Source: Cytobacillus stercorigallinarum
Lineage (GTDB): Bacteria > Bacillota > Bacilli > Bacillales > Cytobacillaceae
Length of the DNA: 64,000 nucleotides
NCBI RefSeq assembly: GCF_014836495.1
Contig: NZ_JACSQT010000002.1
Coordinates: forward strand, 186,001 to 250,000
Direction: 5' to 3'
Shown: in pieces, positions 52,563-60,861 of the stretch
Layout: every line of letters starts with the position of its first letter
Numbering within the stretch: the stretch's first letter is position 1
Position numbers and translations under genes: made by a program
Notes under the pieces: model-generated
What the model was told of the DNA's origin: nothing
The model's input: the letters and a program-made list of their open reading frames with translations, nothing else
Database searches by the model: none

Positions 52563-53282
52563 CTAATGTCCTTCTCTTCTTAATTCTATAATTTTCTTTT
52601 GTACATGATTGTGATATTGTCTCTTAATAGTGAAAACTTCTCGCTTGATCTCTTTTTGATGATGAACTGTCCCCATCTCCTCGTGTACACGATAATTCAC
52701 CAATTTTTCCGCGATGTAATGAAAGTTTTCACTTAAACCAATGCGCAGCCACATCTCATAATCATGTGTATATCTATAACTGACATCAAACGGACCAACT
52801 TCGCGCAATAAATCCATACGCAGCATGACTGTACAACCGTGAATAAAACATATTTCTAATAAAGCTTTTAAGAAGTGACTTCTCAATGAATACGTTTGAT
52901 TAAAATTCGCATCTAACTGTGTATCACTTTTCCCAATTGTCTCACAACCGCTATAACAAGCTCTTACACCATATGTTTCCATATATTTTACTTGTTTTTC
53001 TATTTTTGTTGGTTTATAGCTATCATCGGCACTAAGCCAACAAAAATATTTACCAGTTGCGATTTGAATCCCTGCGTTAAGAGCTGTAGCTGTCCCTCCA
53101 TTTTCCTTCCTTAAATAAGTAACTTTTGTTTTATATGGTTCAAGTTTATCAAGATGACATGTGGAGCCATCATCAATGACAATAATCTCGATATTTCCAT
53201 ATGTCTGTGCAAGCAGACTTTCAATTGCCTCACCAATATATCGACAATTATAAAAAGGGATTACGACTGAAACTTTATCCAT
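52563..53282 (-). CDS. Glycosyltransferase, GT2 family, copy A
   Basis: This is a GT-A fold enzyme of 239 residues. It opens with KVSVVIPFYNCRYIGEAIESLLAQTYGNIEIIVIDDGS and contains the DXD-like CWLSADDSY near residue 92 and a late YTHDYEMWLRIGL segment with the probable catalytic aspartate. It probably transfers a sugar onto a surface polysaccharide. It is very similar in length and motif order to copy B at 54838-55551, so the two are paralogues. The ATG follows CGGAGTG. It is divergent from the glycosyltransferase at 53389. Confidence 0.88.
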   Translation of the reverse strand: MDKVSVVIPFYNCRYIGEAIESLLAQTYGNIEIIVIDDGSTCHLDKLEPYKTKVTYLRKENGGTATALNAGIQIATGKYFCWLSADDSYKPTKIEKQVKYMETYGVRACYSGCETIGKSDTQLDANFNQTYSLRSHFLKALLEICFIHGCTVMLRMDLLREVGPFDVSYRYTHDYEMWLRIGLSENFHYIAEKLVNYRVHEEMGTVHHQKEIKREVFTIKRQYHNHVQKKIIELRREGH

Positions 53283-53388
53283 AAATTAACTGCACTCCGT
53301 TCTTTCTTTCTAGACGTATTGTCCAAACCACATGTGAGACTTGCGCATATTTATAATTAAAGGGTAAATGTGATAGGAGGAGTACATC

Positions 53389-54468
53389 TTGAAAGTATTA
53401 TTTATATTCTATGTACCAAGTGGAGGAGTCGAAACCTTAAATAGACAAAGAAGTATTGCTTTAAAGGAGGTAGGAATCAATTGTCATTTTCTATATTATG
53501 AAAATCGTAGAAATTATTTAAATGAACACTATAATCCTGTATTTATTAAAAGCGATGAAGCAGAAATTATTAAGCTTATAAAGAAACATCAATATGATGC
53601 TATTGTCATAACTTCCGATTTTAAAATGGTTCCTGCTATCAAAAAAAGTGGATACAAAGGTAAAATCTTTGTTGAAATCCAAGGTTATGGGTCGATACAA
53701 CAAACAAGAAATGGTTTTTTTCTTGGTAAAACATTAGCGGAGAATGATATTGATGGTTTTCTTAATCCAAGGACTCCCCATATTTCCGTATTATTAAATG
53801 AGATATTCCCAAAGGTCCCCAAGTATGAATTTAATAATTGCTTTGATTGCAGTAACTTCAACTATAAAGCGACTGGAAAAAGTTTTGTCCAACCAATTAT
53901 TGGTTGGGTTGGGCGAATTGAGGATAATAAAAACTGGCAAGAATTTTTGAGCATTTGTTTTTTACTAAAAAGGAAGCTACGCAACCAGCTACAAGTCTAC
54001 CTTTTTGAAGATCCAACTTTATCTTTCCCTGAAGATAGAGAGAAGTTTTTAAAGGCGATGAGAAAGTACCATTTAGAAAAAAACATAACATTATTACCGA
54101 ATATTCCTAATGAGAATATGGCTGACTATTTTTCAATGATTAGTGATTCTGGTGGATTTCTTTGTTCGACCTCAAAAATAGAAGGTGCTCCATTAACAGC
54201 ATTAGAAGCAATGAGTTGTAGATGCCCGATACTCACAACTGATTCTAGCGGTATAAGAACAGCTGTTACTCATAATATTACCGGCAAATACTATGAAATT
54301 GGTAACCCAAAAGAAGCTGTGAAAGAAGGGGTCGAACTGATTCAAAACCAAGCTCTCAGACAAACGATTATTAATAATGCAGTATCGCATGTAAAAACGA
54401 ACTTTCACCCCTCGCTTTATGCTCAAAATTTCAAGAAAATGATGACAAGTACATTAGTAAGCAACTGA
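53389..54468 (+). CDS. Glycosyltransferase, GT4 family
   Basis: This is a GT-B enzyme of 359 residues. It opens with VLFIFYVPSGGVETLNRQR, a typical GT4 N-terminus, and its donor domain has GWVGRIEDNKNWQEFL near residue 173 and the ALEAMSCRCPILTTDSSGI segment with the conserved glutamate. It probably builds a spore or cell-surface glycan. The start is TTG at 53389, with TAGGAGGAG about 7 nt upstream. It stands between the two GT2 paralogues on the opposite strand. Confidence 0.85.
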   Translation: MKVLFIFYVPSGGVETLNRQRSIALKEVGINCHFLYYENRRNYLNEHYNPVFIKSDEAEIIKLIKKHQYDAIVITSDFKMVPAIKKSGYKGKIFVEIQGYGSIQQTRNGFFLGKTLAENDIDGFLNPRTPHISVLLNEIFPKVPKYEFNNCFDCSNFNYKATGKSFVQPIIGWVGRIEDNKNWQEFLSICFLLKRKLRNQLQVYLFEDPTLSFPEDREKFLKAMRKYHLEKNITLLPNIPNENMADYFSMISDSGGFLCSTSKIEGAPLTALEAMSCRCPILTTDSSGIRTAVTHNITGKYYEIGNPKEAVKEGVELIQNQALRQTIINNAVSHVKTNFHPSLYAQNFKKMMTSTLVSN

Positions 54469-54594
54469 AAGTTGTTCATAAAAGAAATCGGTTTTACACG
54501 GTTTTTCTATGTGAACGTCATACCATCGTTAAGGAATACGTAGCAACTAGCCTCTTAAGAGATGAAACGAACAAGATTGTAAAAATAATCATAC

Positions 54595-54647
54595 ATGAGG
54601 AAACGAATTGAGCAGGACCATACACTGCTCAATTCGTTTCCTCATGT
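54595..54647. terminator. Perfect 22-bp hairpin after the GT4 gene
   Basis: The arms 54595-54616 and 54626-54647 are perfect inverse complements with a 9-nt loop. The flanks are only moderately U-rich, so it may stop transcription in either direction or be a repeat relic. The rest of the gap 54469-54837 contains only the terminator at 54765. Confidence 0.5.
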
Positions 54648-54764
54648 TGGCTCTTTCTTATGCTGTTTTTACTCTATAGTATAACTAGATATCTTAACTT
54701 CCTTTAAAGTAAATGTCTTTCGGCTAGAATTTTACTTACTCGACAATCAGTTTTATGTAAAATA

Positions 54765-54790
54765 GAAAACACTCCCTTTTTTAGGAGTGT
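54765..54790 (-). terminator. Terminator of the epimerase-GT2 operon
   Basis: ACACTCC and GGAGTGT (54769-54775 with 54784-54790) form a 7-bp stem, followed on the minus strand by TTTTCTATTTT. It lies about 50 nt after the stop of GT2 copy B. Confidence 0.65.
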
Positions 54791-54837
54791 CCATTTGACA
54801 TGTATTCATCCAAGTGACTATGCAAACTAGTATCTTT

Positions 54838-55551
54838 TCATTTCCACTTTTTTAAAAGTTGCCTTAATTTTCTCCGATAAATCGCTTCGAGTTTACGTAT
54901 TTCCATTTTCATTGCCGGCTGATTTTTAGCTGATGTTGAATTGCTATGGGCGCGATATTTTGTCAGACTTTCATTTATAAATGCTATTGACGTTTCGGCA
55001 AGGACCACCCTTAACCACATATCATAGTCTTGAGTGAATTTATATCGAGCATTGAAATAGCCCAATTCATTAAATACATCTTTTTTTATCATGACTGTAC
55101 ATCCATTTACAGGGTTATAGTATAAAAAGGTTTCATAAATATGACTGGTAGATAGAAAATTAATCGTTAAGTTTTTATTCACCACTTCATTATTTTCATT
55201 GATAATATCATAGTTTGTAAAACTCATACTCAGTTGACGATTTTCCATAAAATCTACTTGTTTTTCAATCTTTTCATGTACAAATAAATCATCGGCACTT
55301 AACCAGGCAATATATTTCCCTTTAGCAGCTTTAATTCCCGTATTCAACGCAGCAGCCGTTCCTTTATTTCTTTGGTAAATATAGGTTAGTTTATTTTTAT
55401 AAGCTTGCACTAAGTTTACGTATTCAGTTGAACCATCATCGACAACAATTAATTCAATATTTTTATAAGTTTGCTGTAATACGCTTTCAATTGCTTGATC
55501 GACATATTGGCAATTATAAAAAGGAATAACGACCGAAACTAGTGGCTTCAT
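54838..55551 (-). CDS. Glycosyltransferase, GT2 family, copy B
   Basis: This is a GT-A enzyme of 237 residues, a paralogue of the gene at 52563-53282. It opens with VSVVIPFYNCQYVDQAIESVLQQTYKNIELIVVDDGS, has AWLSADDLF near residue 91 and shares the YKFTQDYDMWLRVVL segment. It follows the NAD-dependent epimerase gene by 2 nt, so the two are one operon, and it probably uses the sugar nucleotide made there. Its promoter is the sigma-K-like one at 56511. Role in a spore-surface glycan is inference. Confidence 0.88.
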   Translation of the reverse strand: MKPLVSVVIPFYNCQYVDQAIESVLQQTYKNIELIVVDDGSTEYVNLVQAYKNKLTYIYQRNKGTAAALNTGIKAAKGKYIAWLSADDLFVHEKIEKQVDFMENRQLSMSFTNYDIINENNEVVNKNLTINFLSTSHIYETFLYYNPVNGCTVMIKKDVFNELGYFNARYKFTQDYDMWLRVVLAETSIAFINESLTKYRAHSNSTSAKNQPAMKMEIRKLEAIYRRKLRQLLKKWK

Positions 55552-55553
55552 AT

Positions 55554-56471
55554 TTACACGTCCTTCTTTATCTTATTCCTAAAGTGAGTTAACACATCAT
55601 TTAATGATTGTGTTAAAGAATAGCTCCTCACCCAACCTAAATCTCTTAAGCTTTGTGCACTCATTGATGCGACATAAGATGGTCGTAACTCTTCCACTTC
55701 TTCTATATGAATATGTTCATTCGTAAGAGATCTGTAAATAGCCATCACTTCAAGAAGTGTATAAGATGTTTCTGAACAAATCTCGTACACTTCCCCTACT
55801 TTTCCTTTTCTTAACAACAATTCGTACGCTTTTATTGCATCTCTTACATCGAGAAAATCTCTTTTGGCATTGACAGCAATTTCTATAGATTCTTTTTTAT
55901 CATAGGAATGCTTTGCTTCTAATTCTGCAATTCGTTGACCTAAAATGGCACAAATACCCGTCGAATTCCCTGGACCAATTAAGTTTGTTGGTTTGGCTAA
56001 GATGACTTGGCTTTCAAAGAGCTGAATCCATGACTTTGCCAGGATTACTTGTATGGTTTTACTAAGACTATAAGGATTTTTTAGCGTGTCTAATTGATTC
56101 GGTTCAAATTCTAATGCTGACCCTGGTATAAGGATGCGACAGTGTGCCACATGCTTTCTAGCTTCGTCTATTAATTTGACTGTTGCGATTGTATTAACAC
56201 TCAATACATCAACTGGATGTTCCCATGAATCAGAAACATTACACCTCCCAGCTAAATGCAAAATATAATCAGGCTTACTGACATTTACTGCTTCTTCAAT
56301 TTGTTCAAGTGATAATAAATCACAAATGATCACCTTATATGGTAATGATAAGTTTGGCTTTTTCCTCATTAATGCATATACTTGATAACCTTGATTATGA
56401 AAGAAATCACATGCATGCCGACCCGTAAACCCACCAGCACCAGTAATAAGGATCGTTTTCCCTTTACCCAT
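55554..56471 (-). CDS. NAD-dependent sugar-nucleotide epimerase/dehydratase
   Basis: This is an extended SDR of 305 residues. It has TILITGAGGFTGRHACDFF at the N-terminus, HLAGRCNVSDSW near residue 84 and NPYSLSKTIQVILAKSW near 137, where Tyr-x3-Lys is the catalytic motif. Related proteins include GDP-mannose 4,6-dehydratases and GDP-4-dehydro-6-deoxymannose reductases. The ATG at 56471 follows GAGAGGGG at 5 nt and is preferred over 56516. A sigma-K-like promoter precedes it, and GT2 copy B follows, so it is probably made in the mother cell late in sporulation. Confidence 0.82.
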   Translation of the reverse strand: MGKGKTILITGAGGFTGRHACDFFHNQGYQVYALMRKKPNLSLPYKVIICDLLSLEQIEEAVNVSKPDYILHLAGRCNVSDSWEHPVDVLSVNTIATVKLIDEARKHVAHCRILIPGSALEFEPNQLDTLKNPYSLSKTIQVILAKSWIQLFESQVILAKPTNLIGPGNSTGICAILGQRIAELEAKHSYDKKESIEIAVNAKRDFLDVRDAIKAYELLLRKGKVGEVYEICSETSYTLLEVMAIYRSLTNEHIHIEEVEELRPSYVASMSAQSLRDLGWVRSYSLTQSLNDVLTHFRNKIKKDV

Positions 56472-56510
56472 ATTGCCCCTCTCACTCTCCATTTCGAACA
56501 ACTTACTAAA

Positions 56511-56537
56511 TAGCATATGAAGAGTTTGTCTATTTGT
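56511..56537 (-). promoter_or_regulatory. Sigma-K-like promoter of the epimerase-GT2 operon
   Basis: On the minus strand CATATGCTA (complement of 56511-56519) fits the sigma-K -10 consensus CATANNNTA. An AC at 56537-56536 stands exactly 16 bp upstream, the expected -35 feature. The start of transcription would be near 56504, about 33 nt before the ATG. Confidence 0.55.
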
Positions 56538-56597
56538 TTGGGCTCAATTCTTTTAAAAAAATGGTAAAACTTGTCCAAGCACCTCGTACGCCATGCA

Positions 56598-56606
56598 CAT
56601 AATGTA
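56598..56606 (+). promoter_or_regulatory. Sigma-K-like -10 box of the exosporium-like gene
   Basis: CATAATGTA matches CATANNNTA, with an AC 15 bp upstream. Together with the promoter at 56511 it forms a divergent pair of probable late-sporulation promoters. Confidence 0.5.
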
Positions 56607-56638
56607 TTACTAACTGACAAGCAAAGGAGGTGAATATA

Positions 56639-57079
56639 ATGGGAACATTTTTAGATTCACAAAGCTCACAAAACTCAACAGCAAATGGTCAAATTAGTAT
56701 TCCTGTGACAGCTACACCAACATTATTTGGTACATTAGGCTTGAATTTAGCTGGTGCAGGGACTAATCCTCGTGTAACATTTTCTATCAGCGCTGCATTC
56801 ACTTCCTTAGCTACAGTGTTAACACCGATTGTCGTAAACGTTTATCGCGTTGTAAATGGAACGCCATCTCTTATTTATTCAGCGACACAAACATTAGCAG
56901 TTGCAGGCCTTGGATTAGCTTCAACTACTGTATTATCCTTCAATGGTGCCGATTACAACCCGATTGCACAAACGACTTTTCCAATTTATCGCGCAACAAT
57001 CAATGTAGCAGGCGGGGTCGTATTATTTCCAACTCGAACAGGCCCAGAAACATTCTATGCAGCAGCATATTCTGACTAA
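56639..57079 (+). CDS. Small secreted-surface or exosporium-like protein
   Basis: This protein of 146 residues has no signal peptide. It is rich in Ala, Thr, Ser and Gly and almost free of charge, a composition typical of exosporium or coat surface proteins that assemble as beta structure. It contains repeats of hydrophobic/small residues (LFGTLGLNLAGAG, AFTSLATVLTPIVVNVY). The ATG at 56639 has an exceptionally strong AAAGGAGGTGA site 5 nt upstream. A GTG at 56630 lies within that site. A sigma-K-like -10 box lies upstream. It could be a target for the neighbouring glycosyltransferases. No family was recognised with certainty. Confidence 0.7.
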   Translation: MGTFLDSQSSQNSTANGQISIPVTATPTLFGTLGLNLAGAGTNPRVTFSISAAFTSLATVLTPIVVNVYRVVNGTPSLIYSATQTLAVAGLGLASTTVLSFNGADYNPIAQTTFPIYRATINVAGGVVLFPTRTGPETFYAAAYSD

Positions 57080-57100
57080 TTTGTGAATAAAGCAAACCAC

Positions 57101-57132
57101 GGACAATATATGTTTTAAACATATATTGTTCG
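57101..57132 (+). terminator. Hairpin after the exosporium-like gene
   Basis: ACAATATATGTTT and AAACATATATTGT (57103-57115 and 57117-57129) form an almost perfect palindrome, 22 nt after the stop codon. The U-rich tail is weak (CACTTTAATTT), so termination is probable but unproven. Confidence 0.5.
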
Positions 57133-57259
57133 CACTTTAATTTGAACACAGCTTTCTATTTTCATATTGTATAAGGTTTTAGCAGGTATACCCGTCTATA
57201 ACAGATAATAGCGGACCGCATATACATATAATGTGGACAATCACAAAGGAGAGGAATAT

Positions 57260-58450
57260 ATGAAGATTCTTTTTGCAACCTTTTGGCAAATTCCGCACGT
57301 TGGTGGCGTATGGAAATATATGAACCAACTAAAGAATAGATATGAACGACTTGGTCATACAGTTGATATCATTGGCTTTACTCAAGATCATAAAGCGCTT
57401 GCGGTGATTAATCGTAATATTTTTATTCCTACGCCTACTGGACCACCACCTATGGCTGAGAGTAAGGATCCAATTATTGGCTCTTATTCTTCCTTATTAG
57501 ACATATATATAAATTGTTTCAAACAAATCGACCTTAGCGAATATCATGTTATACATGCCCAAGATATTTTCTCTTCCATAGCGGTCAATCGATTAAAATA
57601 CCCTCAAACTGCAACGGTTACAACAATGCATGGATGTGTAGCTCAAGAAATTATTGATGCCCATTATAATGGTCAAATTGAAAATCGCTCCATAGAAGGG
57701 GTTGAATATTTCTGTCAACTCGAAAAACAAGGAGCTGAAGCTAGCGACTGCACCATTGTTGCAAACCGATGGATGTATGAAAAACTGATATCCCAATTCG
57801 ATGTATCTGAACAGCAATTAAACATTTTACACTACGGCTATGATATCGATGCATTTACCGCTAGCGCTAAGGAAACAACCAATATGAAAAAGCCACGCAA
57901 TAAAAAAGTGATCATTTTCACAGGTAGATTCACGCCGTTCAAGGGGGTTAGGTTTCTTATTGAAGCACTTGCAATGCTTAAGGAAACAAGGCGTGATTGG
58001 GTATGCTGGCTTGTAGGGAGCGGTCCTGAAGAAAACGATTTGAAAAAACTTGTTAAACAAGCACGACTAGAGAAAGAGATAGTCTTTCTAGGGCAACGAG
58101 ATGATGTCCCTGCCTTACTGCAACAGTCAGATATGCTTATTTTACCAACGTTAATTGAGAACCAACCTTTATCTGTTATTGAAGCACAAATTTCCGGGAA
58201 AGCCGTCATCGCAAGTCAAGTTGGGGGTGTCCCCGAGATGATTCAACATGGAATGACTGGCATGCTAGTGCCTCCAAAAAACGCCTACCCACTTTATGAA
58301 ACGATTGCTTATCTCTTAAAAGAACCAGCATTCTTGAATAATCTCGGTATACGTGCCAAACATTTCGCCCATGATTATTGGCGTTTAACTCCAGCCATTG
58401 ATAGTGTTATTGCCGTTTACCAAAAAGCCTTGAAGACAAAGCAAACTTAG
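57260..58450 (+). CDS. Glycosyltransferase, GT4 family
   Basis: This GT-B enzyme of 396 residues opens with ILFATFWQIPHVGGVWKYMNQL and has TTMHGCVAQEI near residue 125, TGRFTPFKGVRFLIEAL near 223 and the ENQPLSVIEAQISGKAVIASQVGGVPEMI donor segment near 310. The ATG at 57260 follows GGAGAGG at 5 nt. The GalE-like epimerase gene lies 12 nt downstream, which probably supplies its donor. A decayed copy of this type of gene lies at 59537-59850. The region upstream has a CATATAAT-like box that might be a sporulation promoter. Confidence 0.87.
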   Translation: MKILFATFWQIPHVGGVWKYMNQLKNRYERLGHTVDIIGFTQDHKALAVINRNIFIPTPTGPPPMAESKDPIIGSYSSLLDIYINCFKQIDLSEYHVIHAQDIFSSIAVNRLKYPQTATVTTMHGCVAQEIIDAHYNGQIENRSIEGVEYFCQLEKQGAEASDCTIVANRWMYEKLISQFDVSEQQLNILHYGYDIDAFTASAKETTNMKKPRNKKVIIFTGRFTPFKGVRFLIEALAMLKETRRDWVCWLVGSGPEENDLKKLVKQARLEKEIVFLGQRDDVPALLQQSDMLILPTLIENQPLSVIEAQISGKAVIASQVGGVPEMIQHGMTGMLVPPKNAYPLYETIAYLLKEPAFLNNLGIRAKHFAHDYWRLTPAIDSVIAVYQKALKTKQT

Positions 58451-58462
58451 GGAGGAACAATC

Positions 58463-59380
58463 ATGAATATTGTTATTAGCGGAGGAGCAGGATTTATTGG
58501 CTCACATCTAGTGGACTACTTTATAAAAGAAAGAGCAAAAGTATATGTGATTGATAACTTCTCATCTAGCACACAAAAATATCTCCACCCTGAGTCAATC
58601 GTTCTTGATTGTGATATAAGAAGCGAGACAATAAAGCAGCACTTTTCTACAATAAAACCTGATCTTGTTTTTCACCTTGCTGCTCAAGCAGATGTAACAA
58701 AATCCATCAAATATCCAACTGTAGATGCAGATATTAATATCGTTGGTACAATCAATCTTCTAGAAGCTAGTGTTCAAGCAAAAGTCAAGCAATTTATATT
58801 TTCATCTACCTCAGCTGTTTATGGAGAATCATCAGAAGATATTATTCATGAAACAGATACCACTCAACCAATCTCCTATTACGGTATGTCAAAATATGCA
58901 GCAGAAAATTATATCCGCCTTTACCACCATTTATATCAATTACCCTATACGATTTTACGCTATGGCAATGTGTATGGTCCTAGACAAACACCAAAAGGAG
59001 AAGGTGGTGTTATTGCTGTTTTCCTGGAAAAGATTTTAGCAGGGGAAACACTTAATATACACGGTAATGGCGAACAAACACGAGACTTTATATTTGTCGA
59101 CGATATCGTTCTTGCAAATGTTTCTGCTAGTAAACAAGTCACAAATGATACCTTTCATGTGAGCACAGGTTTAAAGACTTCAGTTAATCAAATCATTGAA
59201 AAACTCTCTCAAATTCATAACAAACCGATCAAAAAACAATATGTTACCGGTCGCCAAGGAGATATAAAAGATAGCTGCCTCTCCCCGGAAAAAATCAAAC
59301 AGAAACTCAATTGGGTATCACAACATGCTATCGATAATGGATTACTACAAACCTATCAATTTATGAAAAACAAAAGCTAA
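58463..59380 (+). CDS. UDP-sugar 4-epimerase (GalE-like NAD-dependent epimerase)
   Basis: This extended SDR of 305 residues has SGGAGFIGSHLVDYF, HLAAQADVTKSIKYP, STSAVYGESSE near residue 114 and YYGMSKYAAENYIRLY near 138 with the Tyr-x3-Lys pair. GNVYGPRQTPKGEGGVIAVFL near 172 is typical of UDP-glucose/GlcNAc 4-epimerases. It interconverts UDP-sugars for the glycosyltransferase encoded just before it (same operon). The ATG follows GGGAGG. Which UDP-sugar is used is unknown. Confidence 0.87.
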   Translation: MNIVISGGAGFIGSHLVDYFIKERAKVYVIDNFSSSTQKYLHPESIVLDCDIRSETIKQHFSTIKPDLVFHLAAQADVTKSIKYPTVDADINIVGTINLLEASVQAKVKQFIFSSTSAVYGESSEDIIHETDTTQPISYYGMSKYAAENYIRLYHHLYQLPYTILRYGNVYGPRQTPKGEGGVIAVFLEKILAGETLNIHGNGEQTRDFIFVDDIVLANVSASKQVTNDTFHVSTGLKTSVNQIIEKLSQIHNKPIKKQYVTGRQGDIKDSCLSPEKIKQKLNWVSQHAIDNGLLQTYQFMKNKS

Positions 59381-59402
59381 CTTCATGTAAGGAGCTTTTT
59401 TA
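59372..59402 (+). terminator. Terminator overlapping the end of the epimerase gene
   Basis: AAAAGCT (59372-59378) pairs with AGCTTTT (59393-59399), followed by further T residues. The stem includes the last codons and stop of the epimerase gene. Confidence 0.55.
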
Positions 59403-59536
59403 TGAAGATGATGCCTAGAAGGAGTGTAGAATGATATGAATCCGTAAGGCGAGTTACACAAACATAGGTAGCTAATGGATGAAGCGTATCTTATGTAATA
59501 ACATTCACATCGAGAGTCATTAACTAACTGTTCTTC

Positions 59537-59850
59537 ACTATGTGTTTATTTATCACCCTCTCAGAAAACCAGCCTTTATCAATTATCAGGATTAGCTATT
59601 ATCGCTCGTGATGTAGGAGGTAAACCAGAAATGATTGAAGATGGTGTAACAGGTTTTCTTATACCGAGCGGAGACTCAAAGAAACTAGCTCAACAAATTT
59701 CTTTCTTACTACGTGAAGATAAGATCAGAAAAAGTTTGGGGTATGAGCGCATTTGCGTTCGCTCCTAGTTACTGGTCGTTAACAAACACAATTAAACAAG
59801 TCTCCCCCTTCTATCATCAGACGATAAGAAAAAACAGCATGAATAATTGA
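59537..59850 (+). pseudogene. Remnant of a GT4 glycosyltransferase (C-terminal part)
   Basis: Three successive reading frames spell the end of a GT4 enzyme close to the one at 57260-58450. MCLFITLSENQPLSII comes first, then after a frameshift near 59590 LAIIARDVGGKPEMIEDGVTGFLIP, then after another near 59750 FAPSYWSLTNTIKQVSPFYHQTI, ending at TGA 59848-59850. Each piece aligns in order with ENQPLSVIEAQ, VGGVPEMIQHGMTG and FAHDYWRLTPAIDSV of the intact gene. The N-terminal half is missing. Confidence 0.8.
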
Positions 59851-59952
59851 ATTTTAGTAAACAAGTAATCCGGTTTGATTCGCTAAATTTCTTATCCATG
59901 CCATCTGAATGCGAATAAACGGAGACGTTTTAAAAAAGGAGACGCTAAACAT

Positions 59953-59997
59953 AAAAAACGAACAAATTCTATCGATTAAATGGAATTGTTCGTTTTT
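59953..59997 (-). terminator. Bidirectional-looking terminator of the sugar-nucleotide operon
   Basis: AAAAAACGAACAA pairs with TTGTTCGTTTTTT (with GAATT in the interior), giving a U tract on both strands. It lies about 20 nt after the stop of the reductase gene at 60018. Confidence 0.8.
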
Positions 59998-60017
59998 TTC
60001 TGTATGAGTAATCACGA

Positions 60018-60860
60018 CTATGCTCTTTCTTTCATTCTTTTCATCTCTGTTTTAAGCTCACTGAGCATTTCTTTATATGTTGGAAATCGATAGGAGAAAT
60101 CTTTCCTTACCGTTTGCACTGTTCGATCCAACTTTACTTCATCATCAGGGATAATCGATACATCTTCTTTGTGAAATACTTCTTTTATTAAAGACAAGAG
60201 CTCATATTTAGAAACGGCTTGAGGCATACCAAGATGATACAGTCCTTGTATATCCTCCTTAATCATCTGATGAATCGCTTTCGCTAATTCTAAAGTCGTT
60301 ACGCCATTCCAATACACATTACTAAAACCCTTTATGGTACCTGTTTGATTCATAAACCATAAGAATAAGCCAATGCCATCTTTCTTTAACTCAGGACCTA
60401 TAATTGATGTCCTGACAGTTAAATGTGGGGGGGAAGATACTTCACCTAATTGCTTCGATTGCGCATAAATAGATGTGCCATCTGTTATGTCTTCTTCAGA
60501 ATAACCTCCCTTATCGCCTAAAAACACACAGTCCGTACTAATATGGATGAGACGGCCTCCCCTTTTTTCCATAATACTTGCCAACGATTGTGGCAGCAGA
60601 CTATTAACTTGAAAGGCAAGTTTTGTATTAGCACTTGCATGCTCGTTTAAGATACCAACACAATTAATAACGATATCTGGTTGTACCTTATCAATAACCG
60701 CTTCTACATCAGTTGTACGGGTCACATCTAAATATAGTTGATGATCATTTTCTGAATGTTCTCTTGAAGTTATATAGACGTCAAACGTTGAATAAGCATG
60801 AAAATAGGAGGCAAGCATGTGACCTGCCATGCCCTTCCCTCCCAAAATTAATAATTTCAT
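60018..60860 (-). CDS. RmlD-like sugar-nucleotide reductase
   Basis: This SDR of 280 residues has LLILGGKGMAGHMLASYF, VINCVGILNE near residue 85, HISTDCVFLGDKGGYSEED near 107 and YAQSKQLGE near 132 as the Tyr-x3-Lys motif. It belongs to the dTDP-4-dehydrorhamnose reductase branch. It follows the two other enzymes of a UDP-deoxyhexosamine pathway in one operon. In such pathways an RmlD-type partner reduces the 4-keto group to give UDP-N-acetyl-L-rhamnosamine. The ATG lies 1 nt after the upstream stop. A CapF-type reductase would be longer and bear a cupin domain, which is absent here. Confidence 0.85.
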   Translation of the reverse strand: MKLLILGGKGMAGHMLASYFHAYSTFDVYITSREHSENDHQLYLDVTRTTDVEAVIDKVQPDIVINCVGILNEHASANTKLAFQVNSLLPQSLASIMEKRGGRLIHISTDCVFLGDKGGYSEEDITDGTSIYAQSKQLGEVSSPPHLTVRTSIIGPELKKDGIGLFLWFMNQTGTIKGFSNVYWNGVTTLELAKAIHQMIKEDIQGLYHLGMPQAVSKYELLSLIKEVFHKEDVSIIPDDEVKLDRTVQTVRKDFSYRFPTYKEMLSELKTEMKRMKERA

Positions 60861-60861
60861 T

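Noticed and set aside
57217-57235. Sigma-E/sigma-K promoter before the GT4 gene at 57260
   Set aside because: CATATAATG deviates from the sigma-K -10 consensus and no -35 match was found at the right spacing; mentioned only as a possibility in the gene entry.
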